This document shows positions 39,701-47,731 of a stretch of DNA of 47,771 nt, piece by piece. The position numbers were made by a program, and so were the translations under genes. The stretch comes from Candidatus Eisenbacteria bacterium (GTDB lineage Bacteria > Eisenbacteria > RBG-16-71-46). Under the pieces are notes generated by a model. The model saw only the letters and a program-made list of their open reading frames with translations, had not been told where the DNA came from and searched no databases. The DNA lies in the NCBI GenBank assembly GCA_035712145.1, contig DASTBI010000065.1, positions 1-47,771 on the forward strand, given 5' to 3'. Positions within the stretch are counted from its first letter, which is position 1. Every line of letters starts with the position of its first letter.

Positions 39701-40701
39701 GAGAGCGAGATGTTGATCACCCGCGCCCCGTTCAGGGTCGCGTAGCGGATGGCTTGCGCGATGTACGACATGTCGACGACGCCCGTCGGATTGAGCACCG
39801 TCGCCCATCCCACACGGAGCGGCAGGAGTCGCACCTTCCACGCGGTGCCGGCAACGCCGATTCCGTTGTCGGTGATCGCGCCCACCAGGCCCGCGACGCT
39901 CGTGCCGTGACCGACGAAATCGTTGGGGTCGTTGTCCTCGTCGCGCCAGTCCTCCCCCACGGCATAGTCGCCACCGAGCGGCAATGCCACGAAGTCCCAT
40001 CCATGCCGGTCATCCACGTAGCCGTTTCCGTCATCGTCAACGCCCTCGAGGCCGTTGGCCTCCTGGGCGTTGGTCCAGATCTGTCCGGAGGATCCGGGTG
40101 TGACACCCCCCAGATCGGGGTGGTAAGGGATGACGCCGGTGTCGATGATGGCGACCACGATGGAGGTGTCGCCCTGCGTGATGTCCCACCCCTCCGGCGC
40201 ATGGATGTCGCGCCGGCTCTGCTGATAGAAATGCCAGGAGCCGGCCCAGAGCGAGTCGTTCGGGATCGCGGCCACGGAGGCGACGCCAACCGGGCTCGCC
40301 CCGGCGACCTCGGGAAGACTCGCGAAGTGGTCGAGGGCCGAGGACAGCTCGACGTCGGGAGGAAGATCGACCAGATAGAAGGCGGTGAAGTCCGGTGCGG
40401 ACGAACCGGCCGGAGGCGGCGTCTCGCCGCGGAACTCGGGACGGATGGTCGCGCCGAGCGCCGCGAGGGCCCGGTCGATGGCCGAAACGCCGAGGGCTCG
40501 CGCCGAGCCACGAACGGCGCCGGACCGCGCAGCCCGGGCGGCTTCGGGCGAGAGGCGGAGGCTCAGCCGGTCCGCGCGATAAGCGGGGACTGCCTGGAGC
40601 GGGGAGGCGGGGCGCCAGACCGGGAGGTCCAGGCTCGCGGGCCGTGCCGAGGGCGCCGACCACAGCGCGAGCAGCACGGTAAGAAGGAAAGACCGCTTCA
40701 T
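36724..40701 (-). CDS. Large secreted subtilase (S8) with FG-GAP-like, fibronectin III and FlgD-like C-terminal domains
   Basis: A 1325-residue secreted protease. Residues 1-22 form a signal peptide (MKRSFLLTVLLALWSAPSA). An inhibitor-like propeptide (about 45-145) precedes the S8 domain with catalytic Asp187 (VVAIIDTGVI), His265 (VGHGTSVAGL), oxyanion Asn361 (VAAGNNGS) and Ser433 (NGTSFAAPIAS). Middle repeats of FG-GAP/VCBS type follow (LGDLDGDGELDIVSV, LADLDGAPGLEIVV, LADLNQDGTEDLLVA). Three fibronectin III-like repeats come next (about 935-1240). The C-terminal 85 residues (SRSPVRFLWNLGTETRG to MPAGLYFAVL) resemble the FlgD Ig-like/T9SS-type sorting domain common in FCB lineages. The protein is probably exported and surface-attached or released; target unknown. 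No Shine-Dalgarno precedes the ATG. Confidence 0.92.
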   Translation of the reverse strand: MKRSFLLTVLLALWSAPSARPASLDLPVWRPASPLQAVPAYRADRLSLRLSPEAARAARSGAVRGSARALGVSAIDRALAALGATIRPEFRGETPPPAGSSAPDFTAFYLVDLPPDVELSSALDHFASLPEVAGASPVGVASVAAIPNDSLWAGSWHFYQQSRRDIHAPEGWDITQGDTSIVVAIIDTGVIPYHPDLGGVTPGSSGQIWTNAQEANGLEGVDDDGNGYVDDRHGWDFVALPLGGDYAVGEDWRDEDNDPNDFVGHGTSVAGLVGAITDNGIGVAGTAWKVRLLPLRVGWATVLNPTGVVDMSYIAQAIRYATLNGARVINISLSTTPLTELSLAVSAALESGVSVVVAAGNNGSTNGIPDFPGLINVSATDRNDVIPPWANVGAYVDFMAPGAAIPTTNLRRTGPDSLGMRQSGYVADANGTSFAAPIASGAVALIQSVRLQKGQPLLDPMLLKLSLMSGCDDISAANPGASSNYYGAGRLNLERTLTSESEVRLAKLPGVVNGHVIEFTRSNGRRALAASVSVRALSLPWRDLLLFLDAETLTPFREVDLNGRTLPELTAGDLGGGRGLGFFAADGYRIVGFGGGGAALPGWPVLASGIVTTPVLGDLDGDGELDIVSVVNDGYGFQSVYAWNCEGRLRQGFPVSLGQRTNLSPALADLDGAPGLEIVVQDADQHTWALRHDGRALPGWPASTPGVAQASPVVTRLDGEPLVLVFNRRNWYGLRANGQMALQRDFPADVGAMDPVLADLNQDGTEDLLVATSSSLDAWYLGPAAAPSAFWPQTPETAMTEPPLVGPLIADAGPEVLQPTTSLPLAFRSDGSRIRSPIRSPLGRLTWLSPTGGRSTICTPTSAGLVLFDIEGSESATWPVARGNFARTGCTVGAPPMSQADETPPVAITDLRSEATSASMVRLIWTTPMDPGGVGRVVAYDLRYSPGPISPGEFNLLPAVSVPRFVRVAGEAETLNVFIPAGDTRYFRIRAQDGSGNWGAVSNQTTGGEVSATPDPVTGLEVTGSSSREIQLRWTATGDDGPVGRPARYEIAASPLFLTPEEFDRTPFATTQVATVNAGATEATVMGGLPADTRFWIAVRAVDDEGNRSEITDRVQASTEAIGAHVDDVLPPAAVTDLRGGLVTSNTARLIWTAPTDDAALDRAVRYELRWSMAPLAEDTFAFGTVVPTPAWPRPGGAAETLWVQPPTSGRRFYALRSLDAALHVSALSNVFELIAPHFGLELASNPSRSPVRFLWNLGTETRGSLVLHDVTGRRVRDIPIETGSSGQVAWNGDDVDGRRMPAGLYFAVLSTPSRRTVTRLVLLP

Positions 40702-40783
40702 CGAAGGAACAGAGGACCCGAAATCCAGAGATGGCCGGCCAGCGGAGGAATGATGCTACGCCTGTCCCCGGTCCCGACACCAT

Positions 40784-40795
40784 CATGATTTCATG
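40784..40795. promoter_or_regulatory. Palindrome in the divergent subtilase/DUF4153 promoter region
   Basis: CATGA-TT-TCATG is a perfect short palindrome in the 123-base gap between divergent genes. It is 30 bases before the DUF4153 ATG and could be an operator, or chance. No convincing -35/-10 pairs were found in this gap. Confidence 0.25.
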
Positions 40796-40824
40796 TTCGG
40801 TCACCCGACCCCTGTGCTGATCCG

Positions 40825-42642
40825 ATGAGGCGCCTTCCCTCGCTCGACGAGCTGACGCTCGCCGCCCGGGCGGCCTTCGGCCGTTTCCCGGAGACCGTGT
40901 CGGCCGGGATGATCTGCGCGCTGGTGGGCGTGATCGCCATTCGTCCGGACAAGCAGGTCCAGGGCCATTGGATCGAGCTCCTGGTCACGCTGGCGCTCGC
41001 CATCCCGCTGACCTTTGCCATCGCGACCGCGTCCGAGAACGGCGTCCTCCACCGGCGCGCGCGTCGCATCTCGATGCTGGTCGTGGTGTTCGTGCTCACG
41101 CTCGTCTTCCTCTCCTCGTACGCGCAGAGCACGGAGCTCTTCACCATCCATCTGGCGCTCGCCGCATTGGCGTCGCACCTCCTCGTGGCGTTCCTTCCCT
41201 ATCTCGGCCGCGGGAGCGATGACGCCTTCTGGGATTACAACCAGGGTTTGTTCATCCGCTTCCTGCTCAGCGTCGTCTACTCGGCGTTCGTGTTCGTCGG
41301 GATCGCGGTGGCCATGGCCACCGTCCAGTATCTGTTCTCGCTGAAGATCCCCGGCACCGCGTACTTCCGGCTGTGGATCGTGGTGGCATTCGCGTTCAAC
41401 ACCTGGGTGTTCTGCGGCGGCATCGACGATCCGCTTCCGGGCGGACCGTCGCCGGTGTACCCGCGGGCGCTCCGGATCCTGACCCAGTACATCCTCATCC
41501 CGCTGGTGACGCTGTACCTCCTGATCCTCTACGGCTACCTGATCCAGATCGTGATCCAGCGTGAGTGGCCGCGCGGCACCGTGGGCTATCTGGTGAGCGG
41601 CTTCTCCGTGCTCGGCATGCTCGCGCTGCTCTTCGTCCATCCCATTCGCGAGGCCAGCGAGAGCCGCTGGGTGCGTGCCTACGCGCGCAGCTTCTATCTC
41701 TCGCTGTTTCCGCTCGTCGCGCTGCTGATCCTGGGCACCTGGCGGCGACTGTCGGAGTACGGGCTCACCGAGAAGCGCTATCTGCTGCTGGGGTTCGGGC
41801 TGTGGATCGCCGGCGTCGCTCTGTACTTCCTGCTGTCACGGCGGCGGGACATCCGGGTGATCCCGGTGTCGCTGTGCGCGGTCGCGGTGCTGGCGTCGTT
41901 CGGGCCGTGGGGCGCCGCCAGCATGTCGCGCGGGGATCAGCTCGCTCGCCTGCGATCGACCCTGGAGCGCCATGGCCTGTTGCGCGGCGGGAAGGCGCAG
42001 ATCGCGAAGGCTCCGGTCGGCTTCGTCACCCGGAAATCGATCAGCGCCAGCCTCGACTACCTCACGCGCGTCCATCGTGCGGCCGGATTGACCGGATGGT
42101 TCAAGCCCGAGGCGTTGCGGGAGCTGCCGCCGCGGGGCGAGATCTCCGCGGCCCAATTGATGAGCGCGATGGGACTGGTCTACGTCGCGCCATGGCAGAG
42201 CCAGCACGAGGGTTTCTCGTTCTATCCGCACACGCGGGTCAGCGACACGCTGACGGCGGTCACGCTGGGCGGGTACCACGCCATGACCACGATCAACTTC
42301 TTCCGTTCCATCGCCAACTCGCCTTCGAAGACCCTGTGGCTGGACGGACGGCGGTTCGAGGTGACGTTCGACCGGGAAGGGGTGCTCGCCATTCGCGGCG
42401 ACTCCGTCTCGGTCTCGCTGCCCGTCGCTCCGCTGGCCTGGCGTCTGCGCTCGCGTTACCCGTCGATGCAGGTCCCCCCATCGATCGCCGAGATGACCGT
42501 CGAAGCCGAGGGCCAGGGGCTGGATGCCCGGCTCGTGGCGTGGGGAATGAACGGCACGGTGGAGGTCGACTCGACCTCGCTCGGCGATTCGAAGATCGAG
42601 GTCAACCAGCTCGAAGGCGCGCTCTTCTTCCGCCTGCGCTAG
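40825..42642 (+). CDS. DUF4153 multi-pass membrane protein
   Basis: A 605-residue protein with about ten hydrophobic helices between residues 20 and 375, followed by a 230-residue soluble C-terminal domain. The family segments are WVFCGGIDDPLPGG, ILTQYILIPLVTLYLLIL, REWPRGTVGYLVSGFSVLG and LFVHPIREASESRWVRAYAR, typical of DUF4153. The function of the family is unknown. The soluble tail (VSGFTRKS-like helices, then SFYPHTRVSDTLTAVTLGGY) is beta-rich toward its end and probably extracytoplasmic. The ATG at 40825 follows a gap that shows no clear ribosome binding site. It is one of two plus-strand genes and converges with uppS, 13 bases from its stop. Confidence 0.88.
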   Translation: MRRLPSLDELTLAARAAFGRFPETVSAGMICALVGVIAIRPDKQVQGHWIELLVTLALAIPLTFAIATASENGVLHRRARRISMLVVVFVLTLVFLSSYAQSTELFTIHLALAALASHLLVAFLPYLGRGSDDAFWDYNQGLFIRFLLSVVYSAFVFVGIAVAMATVQYLFSLKIPGTAYFRLWIVVAFAFNTWVFCGGIDDPLPGGPSPVYPRALRILTQYILIPLVTLYLLILYGYLIQIVIQREWPRGTVGYLVSGFSVLGMLALLFVHPIREASESRWVRAYARSFYLSLFPLVALLILGTWRRLSEYGLTEKRYLLLGFGLWIAGVALYFLLSRRRDIRVIPVSLCAVAVLASFGPWGAASMSRGDQLARLRSTLERHGLLRGGKAQIAKAPVGFVTRKSISASLDYLTRVHRAAGLTGWFKPEALRELPPRGEISAAQLMSAMGLVYVAPWQSQHEGFSFYPHTRVSDTLTAVTLGGYHAMTTINFFRSIANSPSKTLWLDGRRFEVTFDREGVLAIRGDSVSVSLPVAPLAWRLRSRYPSMQVPPSIAEMTVEAEGQGLDARLVAWGMNGTVEVDSTSLGDSKIEVNQLEGALFFRLR

Positions 42643-42655
42643 TTCGGATCTCCGC

Positions 42656-43387
42656 TCATCCGCGGGCGCGGCGGGGGCTGGAGCCGGATTCGGAGCTGAG
42701 ACCTCCGAAGCGCCGATCCCGGTCCTCGAAGCTGCGGATCGCTTCGGCGAGATGGGCCGCCTCGAAGTCCGGCCAGCACACCGAGGTGAACCACAGCTCG
42801 GCGTAGGCGCACTCCCACAAGAGAAAATCACTCAGACGCTGCTCGCCGCCGGTGCGAATGATCAGATCGACCTCGGCGGGGCCGTCCCCGGCGAGGCGGC
42901 GCGCGAGCTCTTCGCGCGTCCTCGGCGGTTGGTCCGAGCAGGCCGCGGCCACGATCGCGTCGCGTGAGGAGTAGTCGAGCGCCAGGCGCAGGTGCAGGCG
43001 ACGGCCCTGGGCGGTGGCCGCCTCGGCCTGCTCGAGCGCTCGCAGGACGCTGGCCGGGAGACGATCCCGGCGTCCGATCGCGGTCACGCGCACGCCGTTT
43101 TGCACGCAGCGCGCGACTTCATTCCTCAGGTATTCACGCAGCAGCGCCATGAGGCGCCGGACTTCCTCGCGCGGGCGGCGCCAATTGTCGGCCGAGAAGG
43201 CGTACAGCGTGAGGGCGCCGATGCCGAGACCAGGAGCGGCTTCGACCACCCGCCGGACGGCGGCGGCGCCCGCCGGATGACCGGCGACACGCGGCCAGCG
43301 CCGGCGCTCCGCCCACCTTCCGTTCCCGTCCATGATGATGCCGACGTGAAGTCCTGCGCGTCCGACGACCGAGAGATGATGGGCCAT
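42656..43387 (-). CDS. uppS: Isoprenyl (undecaprenyl) diphosphate synthase
   Basis: cis-Prenyltransferase that makes the C55 lipid carrier for cell-wall and polysaccharide synthesis; cytoplasmic, membrane-associated. The 243-residue protein shows the full signature set: [15 protein letters not shown] with the catalytic Asp near residue 20, [14 protein letters not shown], and [19 protein letters not shown] followed by ECAYAELWF. It aligns well with the usual length; the C-terminal 15 residues are Ser/Arg-rich. The ATG at 43387 is 15 bases downstream of the winged-helix regulator gene, so the two may be co-transcribed. The usual partners cdsA and dxr are not adjacent. Confidence 0.95.
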   Translation of the reverse strand: MAHHLSVVGRAGLHVGIIMDGNGRWAERRRWPRVAGHPAGAAAVRRVVEAAPGLGIGALTLYAFSADNWRRPREEVRRLMALLREYLRNEVARCVQNGVRVTAIGRRDRLPASVLRALEQAEAATAQGRRLHLRLALDYSSRDAIVAAACSDQPPRTREELARRLAGDGPAEVDLIIRTGGEQRLSDFLLWECAYAELWFTSVCWPDFEAAHLAEAIRSFEDRDRRFGGLSSESGSSPRRARG

Positions 43388-43402
43388 GGGAATAGAGCAC
43401 CG

Positions 43403-43768
43403 CTAGCGGGCGCGAGTCGCCCGGATCAGGGCCTCCATGTGCTGCAGGTAACGCTCGAGCGCCTTGCGGCCGCTGGCGGTCAGGCGAAAGCGGGTCTTGG
43501 GAAGGCGGCCTTCGAAGGACTTGTGACACTCCACGTACGATGCTTCTTCGAGCTTGCGCGCGTGGACGCTCAGGTTGCCGTCGGTGGTTCGCATGAGGTG
43601 CTTGAGCTCGTTGAACGTGAGCCACTCGTTCACCGCGAGCGCGCTGACGATGCCGAGCCGAAGCCGCTCGTGGATGACGCGATCCAGGTCGGGCATTCCA
43701 CCGTCGGGCGCGCCGCCGATCCGGCCCAGCGGCGCCTTGCGGGGAAGGCCGCGACGATCGGTGCGCAT
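43403..43768 (-). CDS. Winged-helix transcriptional regulator
   Basis: A 121-residue DNA-binding protein from an ATG at 43768, with a strong AGGGGAGGAG upstream at slightly long spacing; an internal ATG at 43696 (MPDLDRVIHERLRLG) is a good alternative. The segment RLRLGIVSALAVNEWLTFNE, LMRTTDGNLSVHARKLEEA, and RFRLTASGRKALERYLQHM matches the MarR/ArsR-like winged-helix group (HTH_27) whose members usually lack a ligand domain. It is preceded by a six-helix membrane protein whose stop lies in its ribosome binding site region. Such pairs are common, and the regulator may control its own membrane partner. Confidence 0.85.
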   Translation of the reverse strand: MRTDRRGLPRKAPLGRIGGAPDGGMPDLDRVIHERLRLGIVSALAVNEWLTFNELKHLMRTTDGNLSVHARKLEEASYVECHKSFEGRLPKTRFRLTASGRKALERYLQHMEALIRATRAR

Positions 43769-43787
43769 GGCTTTTTCCGCTCCTCCC

Positions 43788-44411
43788 CTAGCCACCGTAC
43801 CTCCGCGCGATCGTCACGCCGAAGCCGATCAGGAGCGCGCCGAAGCCCAGGGCGAGGATGGCGTCGCCCCATGCGGGATCCATGAAGAGCGCCGCGGCGC
43901 CGAGCGCCATGAAGCAGATGCCCATGACGGGAACGATCCGCACCGAGAACGCGCCTCCGCACGCCACCGCGGTGCCAAACAGAAGCAGCCAGGTTCCCGG
44001 GAGGACCTGGTGGAGACCTGCGCGATCGAGCGCGATCGTCAGCAAGCCGCCGGCTCCGAGCGGGAGCAGGAAGCTCATGGCGAATCGCCTCGCCGGCCCT
44101 GCGAACACGGAGGCTCCTGCCGCCCTGGACTTCCTCACCATGCCGATGGTCGCGATGACGATCGAGAGCGCGAGCGCGCCCACCCACACCGCGAGCCATG
44201 CCGACCTCGTCGGCTGGTGGTGCGCCAGCCAGGCGGCCCCGAGCGCCGTGAATCCGATGGCGACTTGTGCCCAGCCGGAGATCGCCGTGAACGAGCCGGC
44301 TTCTTCCATCGTGCGCCGGATGTAGCCCAGGTTCTCGAAGGCGCGGGCCTGCAGCTCCGGGGACCGGGTGCGCTCGGGCGGGATCAGGGGTGACACGGAT
44401 CGCATGGCCAT
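43788..44411 (-). CDS. Six-helix membrane protein paired with winged-helix regulator
   Basis: A 207-residue hydrophobic protein from an ATG at 44411 (MAMRSVSPLIPP); a second ATG at 44405 is equally possible. After a 40-residue cytoplasmic start (FENLGYIRRTMEEAGSFTA), six helices are seen, for example FTAISGWAQVAIGFTALGAA, WLAVWVGALALSIVIATIG and LLFGTAVACGGAFSVRIVP. The conserved-looking IRRTMEEAGSFTA start recurs in unnamed membrane proteins encoded next to HTH regulators (from memory, not checked). Function is unknown. The frame remains open far upstream, through the epimerase gene, but that part is a shadow. Confidence 0.75.
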   Translation of the reverse strand: MAMRSVSPLIPPERTRSPELQARAFENLGYIRRTMEEAGSFTAISGWAQVAIGFTALGAAWLAHHQPTRSAWLAVWVGALALSIVIATIGMVRKSRAAGASVFAGPARRFAMSFLLPLGAGGLLTIALDRAGLHQVLPGTWLLLFGTAVACGGAFSVRIVPVMGICFMALGAAALFMDPAWGDAILALGFGALLIGFGVTIARRYGG

Positions 44412-44500
44412 CACTGTAGAGGCTCGGCGGGCTCGCTGCCAAGGACTTTTCACTGCAAAGTAGCCTTCGCGCGCCAGGGCCTGGAGATCGGCGGTTCGCG

Positions 44501-45469
44501 TCAGGCGGCCTGGGTCTCCACGTACCAGCGGTAGGTGTCCACCATGGTGTCGGTGTCGTGGCGTCGCGCCTCGAAGCCCAGCGCCTCCCGCGCCGCGGAG
44601 GTGTCGAGGACGTAATCCACCGGGGCGATCAGGTACTGCTCGGGGTTCATGGGCGACAGGCGAACGCTCCACAACAGACTCAGGGCGAGCTGGAGCGGAG
44701 CCGTCGGCAGCGAGACCAGCTTCGACGAAGAGCCCGCGCGGCGGCACAGCTCGGACAGCATCTGGCGCGTGGTGGGCGGGTTCTGTGAAGCGATGTTGTA
44801 GGTGCCGTTCGTGGTCTTGTCGAGCGCCAGGATGCTGGCGCGCGCCAGGTCGTCGACCGCGATCATGTGATGGCGATTGTTCCCGGGACCGAACATCGGC
44901 ACCGACCGGCCGGTGCGGACCATGTCGAAGAGCTTCTTCATGAGTCCCAGCCGGCCCGGACCGATGATCACGCTCGGTCTCAAGACGGTGACGTCCTCGA
45001 ACTTCCCGCGCGCCGCCCTGCAGTGCGCCTCGCTTACCACCTTGCTGCGGCCATAGGGCCCCACGGGACGCGTCGGCGCGTCCTCGCGGAGCAGCACCGG
45101 AGGGACAGGCGGGCCGTACACCATGTCGCTGGAGACGAAGACGAAGCGCTTCACCCCTGCCTCGTGCGCCGCGTCGAGCAGCGCGCGCGTCATCGACGCG
45201 TTGCGCTGGAAGAAGGGCTCGATGCGAAAGCGCGGGCAACCGGGCGTGTGGAACTGCACCGCGGCCGAGTGGATGACCGCACGGGCGCCGGCCACGACGC
45301 TCCTGCAGAAGGCCGGATCGACCAGGTCCCCCCGCATCCGCTCGATGCCCCGTGGCGCCTGGGTGGGATCCTCGACGATGTCCACGGCGCGGATGGGCTC
45401 TTCGCGCTCATGGAGCTGGCGAACGATTTCGCGACCGAGAAAGCCTGCCGCTCCCGTGACCAGGATCAA
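44501..45469 (-). CDS. NAD-dependent epimerase/dehydratase (extended SDR)
   Basis: A 322-residue Rossmann enzyme of the extended short-chain dehydrogenase family. The nucleotide-binding ILVTGAAGFLGREIVRQL starts the protein, DIVEDPTQA follows the adenosine-binding Asp, and the active-site YGRSK gives the Tyr-Lys pair with Ser-Ser-Asp in FVFVSSDMVYG. The TTG at 45469 is the only start near the motif and has no good ribosome binding site. Related proteins act as sugar-nucleotide epimerases, 3-beta-hydroxysteroid dehydrogenase-like enzymes or hydroxy-isomerases; the substrate is unknown. It is flanked by small gaps and not clearly in an operon. Confidence 0.85.
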   Translation of the reverse strand: MILVTGAAGFLGREIVRQLHEREEPIRAVDIVEDPTQAPRGIERMRGDLVDPAFCRSVVAGARAVIHSAAVQFHTPGCPRFRIEPFFQRNASMTRALLDAAHEAGVKRFVFVSSDMVYGPPVPPVLLREDAPTRPVGPYGRSKVVSEAHCRAARGKFEDVTVLRPSVIIGPGRLGLMKKLFDMVRTGRSVPMFGPGNNRHHMIAVDDLARASILALDKTTNGTYNIASQNPPTTRQMLSELCRRAGSSSKLVSLPTAPLQLALSLLWSVRLSPMNPEQYLIAPVDYVLDTSAAREALGFEARRHDTDTMVDTYRWYVETQAA

Positions 45470-45594
45470 TGTGGAGTCCGCCCGCGGTGCCGTAATGCGT
45501 CCTCATCGGACATGGGTCGCCTGGCCGCCCGAACGCGGGACCAGGGCGAGCGAGACTAAGGAGCGAGGCATGGTTTCGCAAATCCACGCGCGAC

Positions 45595-45631
45595 GACGCG
45601 GGGCCATCCGTCTGGCTTCGAGCCCCGCGTC
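45595..45631 (-). terminator. Ten-base-pair hairpin downstream of the small secreted protein gene
   Basis: GACGCGGGGC and GCCCCGCGTC are perfectly complementary around a 17-base loop, 17 bases past the stop codon at 45649. No T-run follows on the minus strand. The position between two genes of the same direction favours a terminator or 3' stability element. Confidence 0.4.
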
Positions 45632-45648
45632 GATCGCGATCGATTGGA

Positions 45649-46029
45649 TCAGCGCTTCGCGACCGCGGCCAGGGCCTGGATCTCCACCGGCTTCATGACG
45701 GTCTCGCAGTACCGGCTGTCCACGCGGACCTTCCAGGCGCCCGCCGAGGGCAGCTTGAGACTGGCGCGATAGTGATTGGTCTGCGCCAGCGCCACGGCCG
45801 ATGACGTCACCTTGAGATCGCCGCACTGCGCGACGACCAGGGGCTCGATGTTGCGCTTGTGGCTCCAGCTCTCCGGCACGACCTTGATCGCGAGGTCGAA
45901 GCTCTTGCCGGCCGTCACCTGCCTTGGCGCCTGACTCAGCTCGACTCGCGCCCGGCCTCCCGCCTCCGCGGCGGCCACGAATGCCACCATCGCCGCCAAT
46001 GCCATCAGCATCGTTCCTTGCTTGCGCAT
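45649..46029 (-). CDS. Small secreted beta-sandwich-like protein
   Basis: A 126-residue protein with a clear signal peptide (MRKQGTMLMALAAMVAFVAA, then AEAGG) and a strong AAAGGAG ribosome binding site before the ATG at 46029. The mature part is beta-rich (QVTAGKSFDLAIKVVPESWS, then SAGAWKVRVDSRYC) with two Cys that could form a disulfide, and resembles small periplasmic domains of the YtkA/CopC-like type in pattern only. No catalytic motif is seen. It is encoded between the sigma/FecR pair and the epimerase and could be part of that regulon, but there is no direct evidence. Confidence 0.75.
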   Translation of the reverse strand: MRKQGTMLMALAAMVAFVAAAEAGGRARVELSQAPRQVTAGKSFDLAIKVVPESWSHKRNIEPLVVAQCGDLKVTSSAVALAQTNHYRASLKLPSAGAWKVRVDSRYCETVMKPVEIQALAAVAKR

Positions 46030-46184
46030 CGCTCGCTCCTTTCGCGAGGGCCGTGACGGACCCCGCCCGTTCGGACTGGTGGACGTCGCTCACGGCGGCT
46101 CGAGTCCGCCGGGACATCCTCAAGGACGAGGCGCCGAGTCCTGCCGTTAGCGGGAGCAGTCGGATGGGCGCCAGGGGCGGTCCC

Positions 46185-47210
46185 TCACGACCGGCGCTGG
46201 CCCGGATCGGCGCCTTTCCACCGGCGCCAGTCCTTGGTGAGGCCGAGGCCGAGCGCGTCCCACCAGGCATCGAGCATCGCGCGGTCGCCGCCGATCACGC
46301 CTTCCCGGGTGATCATCCGGGGAGGCGGGACCAGGACGGCGAGACGGTCGTAGACGGTGGAACGATCGGCCGGAGCCAGCCGCACGAGCAGGTGCCAAAG
46401 CGTGAAGGCATCCTCGCGGCGCGCGCTCGAGAGCACCCGCGACAGCGCCGAGTCGGGCGCGTCGGCTTCCGCGCGATCCACGTCGAAGAGCGCGTTCTTG
46501 AGCGCGGGCGGGGCATCCGTGAAGTGAGGCGTGCCGGGGCCCCGGCCCGGGCGAGTCGTGCAGCGCGCCCCTGCCGGGACGAACGATTCCCGTCCGTGGC
46601 TCTCGAAGCTCACCCATCCCGCCACCACGGTCAGGCTGCCCGCGCCCGTGGGATCCACCTCGAGCTCGTAGACACAACCGAGATCGACCGCGGTGGCCGA
46701 AGGCGTATCGACGACGAAGCGGCGCGGCGGCGCCAGGATGTAAGCCTCGAGCGCCCCGCGCTCGAGCGCAAGACGGTGAACCTGACCCTGCCGGCGCAGC
46801 ACGCGCAGCCGGCTGTTCGGGGCGATCGACACGAAGCCGATCCGCCCGATCTCGAGTCGCGCGCTGGAGCCCGCGTTGGTCTCGATCCACGAGCCGAGCG
46901 CGATGCGGCCCCGGCCGCGCAGCTCGCGCTCGCCCACCTGCGGCGCCCCGCTCGTCGCCGCCACCCGCCAGGTGAACGTGTCGAAGAGCCAGAAGCCGGC
47001 GAGCACCGGGACGGCGATCAGCGCCGCCGCGACCAGCCACCGCATCGGTCGCGACACCGGACGCCGCCGGGTCTTCGGGGTCGTCACCGGCATCTCCTCG
47101 GGAAGGCTCAGCGGCCGCTCATGGTGGCCGTACCTGGACAGCAGCTGCTCGAGCTTCTGCACTTCGGGATCGGGAGGCCCGCCCTTGTCCCAGAGGTAGC
47201 GATCGCTCAC
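46185..47210 (-). CDS. FecR-domain membrane anti-sigma regulator
   Basis: A 341-residue predicted inner-membrane protein. The cytoplasmic N-terminus (about 1-55) is followed by one helix (WLVAAALIAVPVLAGFWLF) and a periplasmic FecR domain (about 80-200) with GRGRIALGSWIETN, VSIAPNSRLRVLR, RLALERGALEAYI and VVDTPSATAVDLGCVYELEV. The tail has helices with no known match. The GTG start overlaps the ECF sigma gene stop by four bases (GTGA), so the two are translated together and the protein probably inhibits or transmits signal to that sigma factor. No TonB-dependent receptor is adjacent, unlike the classical FecI-FecR-FecA set. Confidence 0.87.
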   Translation of the reverse strand: MSDRYLWDKGGPPDPEVQKLEQLLSRYGHHERPLSLPEEMPVTTPKTRRRPVSRPMRWLVAAALIAVPVLAGFWLFDTFTWRVAATSGAPQVGERELRGRGRIALGSWIETNAGSSARLEIGRIGFVSIAPNSRLRVLRRQGQVHRLALERGALEAYILAPPRRFVVDTPSATAVDLGCVYELEVDPTGAGSLTVVAGWVSFESHGRESFVPAGARCTTRPGRGPGTPHFTDAPPALKNALFDVDRAEADAPDSALSRVLSSARREDAFTLWHLLVRLAPADRSTVYDRLAVLVPPPRMITREGVIGGDRAMLDAWWDALGLGLTKDWRRWKGADPGQRRS

Positions 47211-47731
47211 GTGGCTTCTCCGGTCAGCCGTTCCCTCAGCATTCCGATCCCGCGGTGAAGATTCACCCTCACCGAGCCCGCGGTCATTCCCGTGCGCTCG
47301 GCGATCTCGGGACCGCTCATCCCTTCCACCAGACGCAGCATGAGGGTCTCGCGATAGGCTTCGGGCAGGTCGCGAATGAGCCGCAGCACTCGGCGCGCTT
47401 CATCGTCATGAGACTCCGGAGCGGCCATCTCGTCGCTCAGCTCGACCACGTCGTGGCGGCCCCGAGCTCGGTCGATCGCGGTATGCCGGGCGATCATCGC
47501 GATCCAGGCGCCGAAGGCGCGCGAGTCCCGCAGCGAGCCGAGCTGCCCCAACGCCTTCAGGAAGACCTCCTGGACCAGATCGTCGACCTCGTGAGCCGGC
47601 GCGCGCGCCAGCAGCACCCCGTGCACCATGCGGCCGTAGAGCTGATAGAGGCGCCCGAACGCTCCTCGGTCCCCGTTCTGTGCGGAAGCGACCAAGGCCG
47701 GGATCGAGTCGCTCGATTCCGCGGGTCTCAC
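47207..47731 (-). CDS. ECF RNA polymerase sigma factor
   Basis: A 174-residue extracytoplasmic-function sigma factor. Region 2 is DRGAFGRLYQLYGRMV, DDLVQEVFLKALGQL and FGAWIAMIARHTAIDRAR; region 4 is LRLIRDLPEAYRETLMLRL, EGMSGPEIAERTGMTAGSV and RVNLHRGIGMLRERL. All core contacts are present. The GTG at 47731 is the assumed start, but its only GGAG touches the codon and the frame stays open to the window edge, so the true N-terminus may be a few codons further. The gene is coupled to a FecR-type regulator. Targets are unknown. Confidence 0.9.
   Translation of the reverse strand: MRPAESSDSIPALVASAQNGDRGAFGRLYQLYGRMVHGVLLARAPAHEVDDLVQEVFLKALGQLGSLRDSRAFGAWIAMIARHTAIDRARGRHDVVELSDEMAAPESHDDEARRVLRLIRDLPEAYRETLMLRLVEGMSGPEIAERTGMTAGSVRVNLHRGIGMLRERLTGEAT

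Noticed and set aside
45570-45698. Plus-strand ORF with AAGGAG upstream, about 42 codons
   Set aside because: It runs over the hairpin at 45595-45631 and into the 3' end of the secreted protein gene on the other strand; the peptide is Pro/Arg-rich with no hydrophobic or domain pattern.
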